A stretch of 64,000 bases of DNA from contig BPQB01000003.1 in NCBI GenBank assembly GCA_019973155.2, positions 868,001 through 932,000 on the forward strand, read 5' to 3'. Shown here in pieces: positions 30,123 through 41,137 of this stretch. The DNA is from Phanerochaete sordida. Taxonomy: Eukaryota; Basidiomycota; Agaricomycetes; Polyporales; Phanerochaetaceae. The position numbers were made by a program, and so were the translations under genes. Positions within the stretch are counted from its first letter, which is position 1, and every line of letters begins with the position of its first letter. The notes below the pieces were generated by a model, which worked only from the letters and a program-made list of their open reading frames with translations, searched no databases and had not been told where the DNA came from.

Positions 30123-32812
30123 ATGGCGGTGGACGACTTTGTGATGACTCTCGACTCGGACGACGAGGCCGGCCCAGTCAAGGCCTCCAAGGCCAAGGAC
30201 GTCCCTGAAGAGGCTCAGCTCAATCCGGACTTTGTGTTTGACCTCTCTGGGGACCCGTACTCTGAATTCTTGAGCGAGTCCAACATCCAAGACTACGTCA
30301 AGAAGGGCACCAAGGCTGTGCGTGTTTTAGCTGTCAGTCGTCTCGCAAAATGGTTCTGACATCCTTTCTAGGAGCCCATCTCTGTCGACGACATCATCGA
30401 ACGGCGGAGACAACGTAAACTTACGGGCAAGCGGAAACGCAGCTCGGACGATGAGGGAGATGAGAGCGAAGAGGAGACTGTCGAGGAGGACAGTGACGAT
30501 GAACTCGAGGATGACGAGGAAAGCGAAGAGGAGCTGATGGGACCAGAGGACTCGGACGAGGAGGAGGACCCCTTGGCTACAAGTGATGAAGAAGAGGATG
30601 GCGTAGAGGGCAAGGAGAGCGGCGAAGAAGGCGAGGACGCGGCAGTAGATGGAGAGTCATCCGACGAAGACTCCGAGGAGGAGACACAAGCAGAGAAGGA
30701 CCGCAAAGCTGCGTTCTTCGCGTCGGACGCAGGACCAGTCGAAGAACACTCGTCCTTCATGACCATGAACCTATCGCGACCAGTCCTAAAAGCCATCTCG
30801 TCTCTAAACTTCACCAAGCCAACACCTATCCAGGCCGCCACCATCCCAGTCGCTTTGCTCGGCAAGGACATTGTCGGCAATGCCGTGACGGGTTCCGGAA
30901 AGACGGCTGCGTTCATCATTCCTATGATTGAACGTCTCATGTACCGTGAACGCGGCAAGAAGGCGGCCGCTACGCGCTGCTTGGTTCTCGTGCCTACCCG
31001 TGAACTTGGTGTGCAGTGTTATGAAGTCGGGTCGAAGCTCGCCGCTCACACTGATATCAGGTTCTGTCTCGTCGTTGGTGTGTCCACCTTTGCTCTCGCC
31101 ATGCGCTCACTAACAGCGTTGTAGGTGGTCTATCCGTGAAGTCACAGGAGGTGGCGCTTCGAACACGCCCAGATGTCATTATTGCGACCCCCGGTCGTCT
31201 CATTGACCACATCCGCAACACCCCTTCATTCACCCTGGATACTCTCGACATCCTCGTTCTTGATGAGGCCGACCGCATGCTGTCTGAGGGCTTCCAGGAC
31301 GAGCTCACGGAGATCATCAAGTCATGTCCCGTCTCTCGGCAGACGATGCTCTTTTCTGCCACCATGACTGACTCCGTGGACGAGCTCGTACGCATGTCGC
31401 TAAACCAACCTGTGCGGCTCTTCGTCGACCCTAAGCGGTCAACTGCTCGCGGACTCCTGCAAGAGTTCGTTCGCGTACGTGCGGGCAAGGAAGAAGAACG
31501 CTCGGCTCTCCTTGTAGCCCTGTGCAAGAGGACAATCAAACAAGGAGCTATTATCTTCTTCCGGAGTAAGAAGCTTGCGCACCAGATGCGTGTGGTCTTT
31601 GGCCTGCTCGGCATGAAGGCGGCGGAGCTGCATGGTGACTTGACACAAGAGCAGGTACGTCTTCATTACCCGACTCCTGTGCGATTGGTGCCGACCTTCC
31701 ATGTAGCGTCTGCAAGCTCTGCAGGCATTCCGCGACGGCTCTGTCGACTTCCTCATGGCTACCGACCTTGCGTCCCGCGGTCTCGATATCAAGGGTATTG
31801 ACGCCGTTATTAACTACGACATGCCCGGCCAGCTCGCGCAATATCTGCATCGTGTCGGCCGTACAGCGCGTGCGGGCAAGAAGGGTCGCTCTGTGACACT
31901 GGTTGGCGAGGCCGACCGTAAGATGCTCAAGGCTGCGATCAAGCATGCATCGGGCGAGGACCAGGTCCGCCACCGACACATCCCTACTGAGGCCGTCCAG
32001 AAGTGGTCCAAGAAGCTCGAGGAGCTCAAGGACGACATTACGGGTGTCCTGCAGGACGAGAAAGAGGAGAAACAGGTACGGTTCATAGGAGCGATTATCG
32101 ACAAGCGTGCAGTGCTCACTGCGATTGGCAGTTCCGTCAAGCAGAGATGGAGCTCAGGAAGGGTCAGAACCTTATTGAGCACGAGGAGGAAATCAAGTCC
32201 CGTCCGGCTAGGACATGGTTCCAGAGCGAAAAGGAGAAGCTGAAGTCAAAGGGTAAGCGACGCACGCCGCGCACGTTCCATAATGCCCGATGCTCATTGT
32301 CCCCACAGAGGCCAGCAAGAGCGATTACGAGGCGGGCTTCGCTGCCCTGGCCGCTGCGAAGAAGGGCAAGAAGGCGGAGAAGGATGAAAACAAGGTACGT
32401 CGCTTCGGGGCACGGCCAGCGACGCGGCGCTGACCGCTTCCATTCCCCGCAGCCGAAGCGCGACAAGTTTGCGGGGCTCTCGCGGCGCGAGAAGCGGCGC
32501 AAGCTCGCGATGGAGGAGGACGCAGAGGAGACGGGCGCGATCAAGGCCGCGATCCGCTCGGCCAAGAAGACGCAGCGGCCCGCCAAGATCGGCGAGAAGC
32601 AGACGCAGCTCACGTCCTCGAAGAACAAGTCCCGCGAGAAACGCAAGCGCCAGAAGGTCACCGCGGGCAAGGGCAGCGCGTTCGACAAGGACCTCGGGCA
32701 GCGGGGCTCAGGCTCCGCCGGCGGCGCCGCCGCCAGGGAGGGTGTCCGGGCGAAGAAGGGCGATAAGATCGGCGGGATGGGCAAGAAGGGGGGCAAGCGG
32801 AAAGGGAAGTAG
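30123..32812 (+). CDS. DRS1: DEAD-box ATP-dependent RNA helicase Drs1 (DDX27)
   Basis: Nucleolar helicase required for 27S pre-rRNA processing and 60S assembly. Exons 30123-30317, 30372-31077, 31125-31654, 31707-32075, 32132-32252, 32309-32394, 32453-32812; 788 residues. An acidic Asp/Glu-rich N-terminal third precedes the Q motif ([13 protein letters not shown]), motif I (AVTGSGKT), Ia (PTRELG), Ib (TPGRL), II (DEAD), III (SAT), then the C-terminal RecA domain with [14 protein letters not shown] and [10 protein letters not shown]. The tail is Lys/Arg-rich ([16 protein letters not shown]). Length and layout match Drs1 (about 750 residues). Confidence 0.96.
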
Positions 32813-34976
32813 GCTTCGGTGTAGATACGCGACGGCGGCTCGCGCTCAGGTCCCGCGAAGCTCGCGCGCTGTGCATATCGATGGACGAGCTTTCTCTGCA
32901 GAACGACTCGGGTGAGATGCTGCCTTGGATCGGGGCAGGGGCCTTGTTCTCAACGTCCGGTAAGTGCGGGATGGCGGGTGAGGGCGGCGGCCGACTCGCA
33001 TCCGGCGCTTGTTTCGTGTCTCTCGCAGCTGCTTTCCGAGCTGTTTGTTTCCTGATGCTGGCGCACTACTGAACGACCCGCAGATCTCTCCTTCACGCAG
33101 CTAGCACCGCCAGAAAAACGCCAGCAACAAATTGCACCGTAAAAATACATTGTGCAGCCGCCGTCAGACTGCGCCGGCATTTTCTGGGCTGATGATGGGG
33201 TGGGTGAAGTGACAGTTCGCCGTCAGCAGACTAACGACGCTAGTGCCTGCAGAGTCACGGCCGGAGACGAGCACCACCTTCCCGCTCATCAGCCAAAATG
33301 AAGACTTGCCCCATATACACCGCGGATGATATCTCCCAAGCGAAGCATGCCTGGCGCGGCCGAGCGGGCGTGCCCCGGGGAGCCTCTGATCGCCCGCAGG
33401 GGGCCCATCCCCGGCTTCGCGGGCAGGCGCACTGCAGCGCGGCGGGTTCTGGGGCACGGCGAGGGGCTCCCGCACGCGCGGCCCCGCGCTGCGAGGCGAT
33501 CTGTCCGCTAAGTTGCGCGGCGTGGGCCCCTCTGCGCAGGAGCGGAGCCCTGCCCGGCGGAGGAAGCGGAACATGCGGCGGGGAGCGTGCGCGCCGCTTA
33601 GGCCGCCCGGGGCTGCTGGCTGAGCACGGGCGTGATGCAGGCCGCCACCGCGCGTCGCGCATAAGCTCAGCGAAGGCGGACGCGTGCTGCACGACGGGGT
33701 GTCCGATCGGCCACACGCCGACGGGAAATGCGGGACTCGCGCAAGGCGGCGGTCGCGATTGCTCACATTGGCTCGGGTGCGTGCGGCGCAGTGTACACGA
33801 GCTGCTACTACGGCAATCTAACGGGCCCCGAAACAGTGCAGGCAGTGTCAATGGGTGGGAGCACGGATGCTGGCATTTCCTGCAGCCATCTCCTCGTGCG
33901 ACGAGGACTGGCACGGTGCGCGGGGTGTCCTGTGACCGCGCGTGTCGGCCAGCCGCCGTTCTAGGGCACAAGGGCACGATGTTCGACGTTCGGAGCGGCA
34001 TTCAAAGCGGGCCCGCTAATTTGCAACGGGCTGCGTTTGCCCGAGGAGGCAGAGCCGCCGCCTTTGCCTTTTTGCGCAGACCTTGTCTGAGGATGTGTGA
34101 TGCCCAGATGATCGAAGCGCAGGAGGCTGTCGCGTCGCGCAGCCCTCGTTGCGTGCACGCGCTGATACCGTCGGGCTCTGCAGGATCTGCTGGAGCTGGG
34201 GGATGTTCCGTCTGGGTGATATGGCTCGGCTTCGGGTTGCGGGTGGGTGACGGAAGTGGCAAGATGGACAGGTATGGGTCCGTGCGAGATCCTGGCCGGG
34301 TGCGCTGACGCTTCTCTGCAGATCAACATGCGCAGTGGTCGTTGCGTCGCTGTGCGTGAAGTGGAGAGTGTGTATGAACAGAGTCCGCGAATGAAGGCTG
34401 GGATGAGCGAGCGAGAGCGCGGGGGCGACCCTGGGAACGCGAGCAGGAAATGGGCGAGCGCGTGAGTCTGAGACGGATGGCACGGCGTGTGCTGCTGGGG
34501 TCGAGGGACGACGCGGGGATTGCGGGAGGGTCGAGAGGGAATTGGCGCGGTCAGGTCACAGGGGAAGGCGTGCCGCCAGCCCGGGCCAGACTTGCGGAAT
34601 TGGCAGGGCGTGTCGGAAGCCGGGCCCCTCGACGGAGGGATTAGCCTGGGATCAGAGCTTGATACGGCCGCGCCTAGCCGCGGGAACGGTTCGGGGAAAC
34701 GCTGGGGGGCCGGCTGGGGGCGTGCGCGGCGTCGGCGGCGGCGACGGGGAGCGAGGGGGAGCGAGGAGTGTGCGGTGGAGGCGGGGAGGAGGACGAGGAG
34801 GAGAAGGTGCAGATTGGACGGTGCGGGCTGCGAGCGCTGAGAACAAAAACGGCTCTGGATTAGGAAAATCGGGGACTTGGTTGGCGGGATCAGGCGCAGG
34901 GTCTGGCTACTCGGCCGGCGTGCGCTCAGCAGGCAGAGCCAGAGCCAGAGCCTGTCCTCTCCGCGCCCTCGTGTCC
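32813..34976. other. Long non-coding stretch upstream of the bZIP gene
   Basis: 2.16 kb with no supportable gene. Overlapping open frames on both strands (for example 33298-34308 plus, 33164-33766 and 33255-34001 minus) are products of the G+C-rich composition: they lack domains and intron linkage. The stretch is long for this gene-dense window and ends in several short upstream ATG frames, so a long regulated leader, an upstream promoter or an unrecognised non-coding RNA is possible. Confidence 0.5.
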
Positions 34977-36571
34977 ATGCCCAATTTATACCCCCACCCA
35001 GCCCATATGCTGTCCCAATTTCCCGTCACCATGCCCGACGCTACCAGCCCGACCTCCACCACCTCCAAGGCGGGCTCAGACGAGGGCGCGCCCCTCGACG
35101 CCGCAGAGCGCAAGAAGAAGAATGCCGACGCCCAGGCCGCCTTCCGCGCCCGCCGCGCCAACTACATCGCCACCCTCGAGGAGACTGGTATGTCATCCGA
35201 GCCTTGTGCGCCCGCCGTTACCTACGCCGCCCCGCCTTTGCAGTCACGAACCTCGAAGCGGTCGTCCTCCAGCTGCAGGACTCCAACCGCCAGCTCAAGG
35301 ACGAGGTCGGCGACCTCCGCAACCACAACATACAGCTCCACAACGAGCGACGCGACCGCGAAAAGTTTTGGAAGGCCCTCTGGCAGGCCCGGAGCACCGG
35401 CATGCCGCCCGATCCCCTGGATGACTCTGTCCTCCCGTCCTACGCCCAGATCCACCATTCCTCGCCCATCCACACCCCAAACAGGCTCGCCTCAGTGAGC
35501 CCGACCCACTACCAGGATCCACGGCTCCAGTATCCCTCAGACGCCTCCGCGCCACTTCCTCCCCAGTACCAGCCCAACACCGCGACCGAGTATATGCAGC
35601 AGCGATCGCCTGCGCTTGGCTTCGTCCAGGGCAACCCCGCCGCCGGCCCCTCTCGCGCGCCCTCGGTCGATCCGCATCGAATGAACGGGTACGGTGCGTA
35701 TCCTCAGTACGCAAGTGAAGGCTCGAGTCCTGAGGATGGCTGGCCGCAGCACGGGATCCCTACACCGGTTACTGATCGGAGCCACATCGACCACTCGCCC
35801 TCGCCGACCTACGTCGAGTCTCCCAGTCTGACCTCTGCCGAACTCGCTTACTCGTCGCACCAGGTCGTGGGCGAGGAGCACAAGGTCGGCCACAACGGCG
35901 TGCAGCAGTCGCCGTACATGTACGCAACAAGCAGATCGACATCCCCATCATCCACGCCCACATCGACATCATCCCTGTCACTTGCCGCCGCGCCCTATCA
36001 GTTCACCTTCCCAGAAGGCAGCGCGATCCAGGACCGCCCAGAGTTCGCGCAGCGCCGGCCCAACGTCAACTACATGAACCTCCGCAGTCCGCCCGAGCTG
36101 ACGCTCCACGGCGGCACCGCCGACATACCGATCGCCGGCTCCGTCGGCGACGCCATGCGCTTCCGCATGGGCATGGTCCGCGCGCACACGCAGCCGAGCC
36201 TCGTCTCCGCCGCGTACGCGCCCCACGGCTCGCACCACGAGAGCGACGAGGACGACGCCACATCGCAGGCCGGCAGCGTGCGCGCGCGCCCCCGGCGGAG
36301 CACGGCGCCCAGCGCCGCGCGCGCGTCGCAGTCGCCGCCCGGGTCGCCGCCGACGATCAGCGGCACGCTCGCGGTCATCAAGGCGCAGGCGTTCGGCGCG
36401 TACCGCCGGTCGCGCCCGCGGACGCGCCGCGGCTCGGGCGACGCGGCGAAGCTCTCCGTCGAGGCCCTCTCGGCGCGCGGCATCCCCGTCGCCGGCGGCG
36501 GCGGCCCCGCTTCAAAACGGCAAAGGCTGCAAAACGGCATGAGCCACGACACGCTGTCATCGCCTCCATGA
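34977..36571 (+). CDS. bZIP transcription factor, Yap/Pap1 (fungal AP-1-like) type
   Basis: Sequence-specific DNA-binding factor. Exons 34977-35187 and 35244-36571; 512 residues. The basic region is ERKKKNADAQAAFRARR; NADAQAAFR (49-57) fits the Yap/Pap1 pattern NxxAQxxFR. A leucine zipper follows with Leu at 67, 74, 81, 88 and 95, an exact heptad. The intron falls inside the zipper (after residue 70), a common position in fungi. The remainder is Pro/Ser-rich and low-complexity. No clear Cys-rich redox domain of Yap1/Pap1 is visible, so oxidative-stress sensing is not supported. The start is uncertain: ATGs at 34977, 35007 and 35031 are in frame, and 35031 has the best context (CACCATG) and follows a TTTATA-like box. 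Confidence 0.9.
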
Positions 36572-37625
36572 TCACCCATGCCGCCTCCTCTCTCTCTCTC
36601 GTCGCCTGCGCTATCTAACACTTCTTGCTGATTCCCGGACATCGCTATGACACTGACGAACCCAAGATACCATGCAATACCCCATGCTTTGTGTTGTTGT
36701 GCTATAGGTAATATGTGCTACGCTATGCTGCTTTCTAATGCTCCCTCACCATTTTTGATTCTTAAACTGCTATCTCGCTTTCCTTTTTGTTTTCTTGTGT
36801 GTAGTACTTACGGCTCCGGATATGCGCCCCAACTCGTGTAGGCTAATGGCAACCAATATAGACGGTAAACTTGCTGCATCGCTTGCCGGATTAGCTTGCG
36901 CGCGGGCCCAGCAGAAATGGCGCAGGTCGCGCGGACCCAAATCCTGCAGGATCGCCCGGAGGCACATATGAACGATCGCACGCGGCGCGATGGAGAGGGG
37001 CAAGGGCAATGAATTCACAAACGGCCGCATGCGGCCGCTCTGGGCGAGAGACATTGACATCATCGCACGCAACATAACGGTACGGCCGGACGCGCCTGCG
37101 CGCGCCGCACCCCCTCCTGCTGGTGATCCCAGGCGGGCACGCACGCAGCGCGGCCGCGCCCCTGGGAAAAGATCGCACGCGGCGGCCCTGCCCTGGGCCC
37201 CTGACGTGACGTCCCCGCCGCGCCCGCGTCTGCGTGCGGGGCCCACATGCACGCACATCGCGAGATCGCCTCCGCTGGGACCCCAGTCCCCCTTCTGTGA
37301 AGAGCGGCCGCGGCCGCGTCGTTGTGTGCCCCGGCACCCCGCGCGATTGGCGTCCCCCCGGCCCACACAGGCTCCCACAACGCCGCGGGCACGCGCCCCG
37401 CAGACGCTGCACGAAACCCGATCCCGCTGGCGATCGCGCACGCCGCGGGCCCCCGGACGGACAGACGGACGGACGCGCGGGCGGCGGCGCGGCGCGAGGC
37501 GGTGCCGCAGATAAGATTGCGTTGCGCGAAGCGCACGGGCTGCTAGCCAGGCCGTGCGCCGTGCGGCGCGAGGTTAACCTTGGGCACGGCAGGGTCCCAG
37601 GAGCCCCTGATCTCGCTGCGCGGGG
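36572..37625. other. Convergent intergenic region bZIP-GPI2
   Basis: About 1.05 kb between two stop codons. A CT-dinucleotide run sits just after the bZIP stop (about 36587-36600). The right half (36990-37570) is very G+C-rich with NotI-like GCGGCCGC runs and a GGAC/GACG-rich run near 37452-37480. Long open frames on both strands here are compositional. No gene called. Confidence 0.5.
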
Positions 37626-38713
37626 TCAGCACAGGCCCGCGGACGGACAGGACGGGAAGGCGACGCACTTTTTGTAGCGCTGCGCCCAGACGAGCAGGCT
37701 CGGCGCGGCGAGCGTGACGAACGCGAAGGCCGCGGCGTAGAGCACCGCGACGGTGCGCGAGAGGCCGGCGGTGAGCGCGACGGCGAGGCCGGCCGCGAGC
37801 AGCGTGAGGCCCGCGAAGCCCGCGGGCGCCGTCTGCGGCGTGCGTCAGCGACTGCGGCGTGCGCGGGCGCGGGTGGGGCGTACCTGGAGGCGGCGGCGGA
37901 GCAGCGGCGCGAGCGCGAAGGCCTCGACGGAGAGGAGCATGAGCGCGAAGACGGAGACGTCGTCTGCGAGGCGCGACGCGAGCACGACGGACGCGGCGAT
38001 CGCGGCGTTGACGGACAGCACGGAGGAGAGCCTGGCGCGAGCGTTAGTGCGCCACAGCGCGCGCGTGTGTCTGCGCACCTCTCACGCGGATGCTGCTGCG
38101 CCGAGAGCATCGGAGTGTAGTCTGCGAGCAGGACGTTGAGCGCGAAGAGGCACGCGGCGAGGGCCCAGATGGAGTCGGACGACGTGGCGGCGGTGAGGGT
38201 CCGGAGGACAGGTGACAGCGCGAGGAGGGCGAGGAAAATCAGTATAGACGACTTGACCGTCTTTGCGCCTGAGACGGTGTCAGTAGATCCGTGAACACGA
38301 GCCGGGGTGCGATCTCACGGTTGGCCAGGCGGGACTGGGCGGTGGCAAGGTGCTCGACGATCTCCCAGAGGGTGTAGAAGCAGACGAATGAGAGGACGGA
38401 GATCCAGACGAGGAGGCGTGGGTCGAGGGTGCGCTCCCTGAGCCTGACAAAGATGGCGAGGAATATGAAAATGACGGCGAGGTGGAGGCTGATGGTGCAG
38501 GACGCAAGGACGAGGGAGGCGTATGTGTAGGGTCTAAAATTTGCTGGAGACAGGCCAGGATCAGTGCCGTCCGGTGGCGTGGCGGAGGAGGCGATGCCTA
38601 CCGTTTGTGCTGAGGGAGGAGAGGAACGTTTTGGGGACGTAGTTGTCTGGGAACGGCTGACGCTTCCAGAGGACGCGCTCCCACTCGACCTCTGCGCCCG
38701 ACGCGGATGCCAT
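37626..38713 (-). CDS. GPI2: GPI-GlcNAc transferase subunit GPI2 / PIG-C
   Basis: Multi-pass ER membrane subunit of the complex that makes GlcNAc-phosphatidylinositol, the first step of GPI-anchor synthesis. Exons 38713-38602, 38543-38319, 38268-38079, 38031-37884, 37832-37626; 293 residues. The N-terminus WERVLWKRQPFPDNYVPKTF is the family hallmark. LYTLWEIVE-like and LALLALSPVLRTLT..SSDSIWAL sequences follow, then NVLLADYTPM; at least seven hydrophobic helices. The second intron (38269-38318, 50 nt) must be removed: read-through hits a stop soon after. The second half is extremely G+C-rich with open frames on both strands. It supplies the anchor needed by the GPI proteins of this window. 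Confidence 0.93.
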
Positions 38714-39184
38714 GCTCGCCGCTGCGGCCGTCGTCGTCGCCGTCGCGAGCAGCGCGCGCGCCCAAGCCGACAACGCCACGGCCCCATCAGCTGCTTCCGC
38801 TCCCGTCGCCCAAAAGGGAAACCGCTGTGGTACCACCCGACTCAATCGCACTCCGCAGCCGGCCTGCACGACCCATCCCACATTGCCCTCTTCCACGGCG
38901 GAAATGGGTCTCCATCTGGCCAGCCTCCTCTACACCTCGCCAGCAACTGCACATCCGCACACCGAGCATCACACACGCCCCGTCGCCAGCGGAGCACCGT
39001 CTCACCCACTAGTCTGCAGCATCCGTCTCTAGCACGGGCCGACTAGGGGCCTCCCTGCGATTACAAATTATCCCTGATCCCTAATCTACGCACGGCTCTG
39101 AAACACCTCCTCCGAGAACGACGAGATCCGAACAAAGGCAACGCCCAAGGCACCACCGGCCGGACACGACAGGGTATCGAGCAA
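38714..39184. other. Intergenic region upstream of GPI2
   Basis: About 470 bp: GPI2 promoter and 3' region of the SVIP-like gene. Plus-strand open frames here run into the GPI2 antisense and are not supported. Confidence 0.5.
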
Positions 39185-39669
39185 TCAATCCCACTAAGGT
39201 GTCCCGGCCTCTTGTCAGTTTCCCAGCACGCTGTAAATCCGAGAACATGCACCCACCACGAGTCGCTCCTGCTCGCGCTCCTGCGGCACCCGCGGCTGCG
39301 CCTTGTTCGCCTCCAGCTGCGCGGACAGCTTCCCATGGTTCGGGTTCGCCGACACGACCCCGCGGGTCTTGGCCTGCCAGAGCGCAAACGCACACGCCGT
39401 TTCAGCTGACCACTCGCGCGACAGGGCCCGTTACGAGATCGCGCTCTCACCGCCTTCAGTCGCTCCTCCGCCGCCTGCGCTGCAGCGCTGCGCGGATCAT
39501 CAGGCCGGCCGTCGTGCGACTGCCCGTTGCCATCGTGCCCCAACGTCTGGCCCTTGCCTTTCGGCCTCGCGCTCGGCCGTGCGCGGGGCGCGGGCCTGGC
39601 GCTTGCGACGCGCCGCAGCTGGGTGCCGTCCTCGGAGTGCGTGCCTGGCTTCGAACAGAGGGACCCCAT
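39185..39669 (-). CDS. SVIP-like small p97/VCP-interacting protein
   Basis: Animal SVIP is a small lipid-anchored inhibitor of ER-associated degradation that binds p97/VCP (Cdc48) through a VCP-interacting motif. Exons 39669-39451, 39373-39257, 39193-39185; 114 residues. The N-terminus MGSLCSK suits N-myristoylation on Gly2 and palmitoylation on Cys5. Residues 60-70 are RSAAAQAAEER, an exact match to the VIM consensus R-x5-AA-x2-R. The C-terminus is basic and polar. The last exon has 9 nt (Trp, Asp, stop); without it the frame continues into the intron for 15 residues. The RLVWD ending is, as I recall, common to fungal members, which supports the splice. It probably recruits or regulates Cdc48 at membranes; that is inference from the motif. 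Confidence 0.82.
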
Positions 39670-40150
39670 GGACGGTGCGATCGCTGGTGCAGATGGCGGC
39701 GGCGGTGTCGGTGCTAGGTTTTCGGGTGGATGCGTTTGTAGCAAAGTGGCGAGGCCAAGCCGTTCACAACTCCGGCCGTCAGCGCAAGCTCCCTGCCCCG
39801 CGCACACGCCGAAGCGCTCGCTGTCCGTGCGGGTATTTGATACAGCAGGACACCGCCGTGCGCACTTGGCAGACCGTCGACGCACGAGATGACGACCTGC
39901 CAACTATGGCACAGCGAAGTGAAGCCTACCAAGCCTCCTATCACTCGGGATTGTCCAGGTGAAATGAACACGGCACCGTCATACACAGTGGGAATCTCGA
40001 GCAAACGGGGCCGCACAAGGCCGTTCAACAACGCGCGCCGCGACCGCAGATGAACCAGGGGTGCCTCAGGGAAGCATTAGGCAGACGGTGTACCACGATA
40101 CGGTATTTTGATATATTACAATGGATAGAGAGCATACGACAATCACGACG
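39670..40150. other. Intergenic region upstream of the SVIP-like gene
   Basis: About 480 bp. Promoter of the SVIP-like gene and 3' region of the next minus-strand gene. No other feature seen. Confidence 0.5.
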
Positions 40151-40952
40151 TCACGTCGCGGGAGAGCCAGGAACGTTCTCATAATCGCTCCGTCGGCCTC
40201 GTTCGTGCGTCCTGTTAAACAGGCGGCCGCCTAGATTGAAGTCTTCCATCTGGCGGGTCGGCAGCCATGCCTGCGACGGCGTGTGCGCCATGAGTCGGAG
40301 GATAAGACAAGCTTTGGACAGCCTCCACGCACCTCCCACCATCGGCGGCTCGTATTCCACGTTACGTTCGAGTCCAATCCGGCTTTGAGCATCCTGTTCT
40401 TGATGCCGGCGCCCAGCAGGAGGCCAAACACGGTGAGCAAGAAGAGGGTCACCACGAGCTGGTCTCGCGGGGAATCGCGTTCTGAACTATGTTTGAGTTG
40501 GACCGCAACCTTCGGAGAGTGAAGACTTACGGAAGCACCGTGCCTCTACGTCGCCTTCTTTGCCAGTCCCGGTGTCTGGGTTCGTATCCCCAATCTTGGC
40601 ACCCGCACAGATAGGGAGGTTCTGGTTCAGACACCACTGTTTCGTGCAAGTCAAGCAAGGCTTGCTCGGGTTGTCCGGTATCGCCATATGCAGGATGGTG
40701 TAATTCGTGCCAAAGCATATACCTAGTCGCAAATGAGAACCTGCAGGGTTTAGGGGGCAGGGAAGCAACTTACACTTGCAAAAGTTAGTCGCCTCCCATT
40801 TGTGTCCTAGGATCGCATGACTGGAAAGCTGGTCAGACCCGATTGAGCACCATGGCCGACAAACACAGCCGAGGGTGACGCACCGGGAGCGAAAACAATA
40901 CCAGCAGAACGAGGGTCGGCAGCCAGCCAGCCTTGTGCAGCAGCCAGGACAT
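40151..40952 (-). CDS. Cys-rich single-pass membrane protein, conserved in fungi
   Basis: Exons 40952-40884, 40828-40774, 40722-40531, 40481-40333, 40270-40151; 194 residues. It has an N-terminal signal or anchor helix (WLPTLVLLVLFSLP), then a lumenal or extracellular Cys-rich part (CKCICFGTNYTI; CLTCTKQWCLNQNLPICAG; ARCFQRDS), then a transmembrane helix (LVVTLFLLTVFGLLLGAGI) and a basic cytoplasmic tail. The eight or so Cys and the FQRDS-x-x-D pattern just before the helix recall a family I know only as uncharacterised in fungi. It shares a 185-bp divergent promoter with ARP1. Function unknown. Confidence 0.85.
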
Positions 40953-41137
40953 CGTCGCCGGAAGAGAGATGAATGCGTCCGCTTTGGCGCCCGAGCCGCG
41001 CTGCTACGCGCTTTCCCAAACGCAGCTTTGCATCGTCCAGGTCGCCACCCAACCGCTGCACGCCCGCGCCGCGCCCTCCCACCCCCGCACCCCCGCAGAC
41101 CGCACGCGCGAGGACCGCACGCGACGAGAGACAGGCG

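Noticed and set aside
33298..34308. 336-codon plus-strand open frame upstream of the bZIP gene
   Set aside because: Low-complexity Gly/Arg/Ala/Ser-rich translation, overlapping open frames on the other strand, no domain and no splice partners; composition explains it.
36770..37441. Minus-strand 223-codon open frame between bZIP and GPI2
   Set aside because: Lies in a G+C-rich patch with several frames open on both strands and no recognisable motif.
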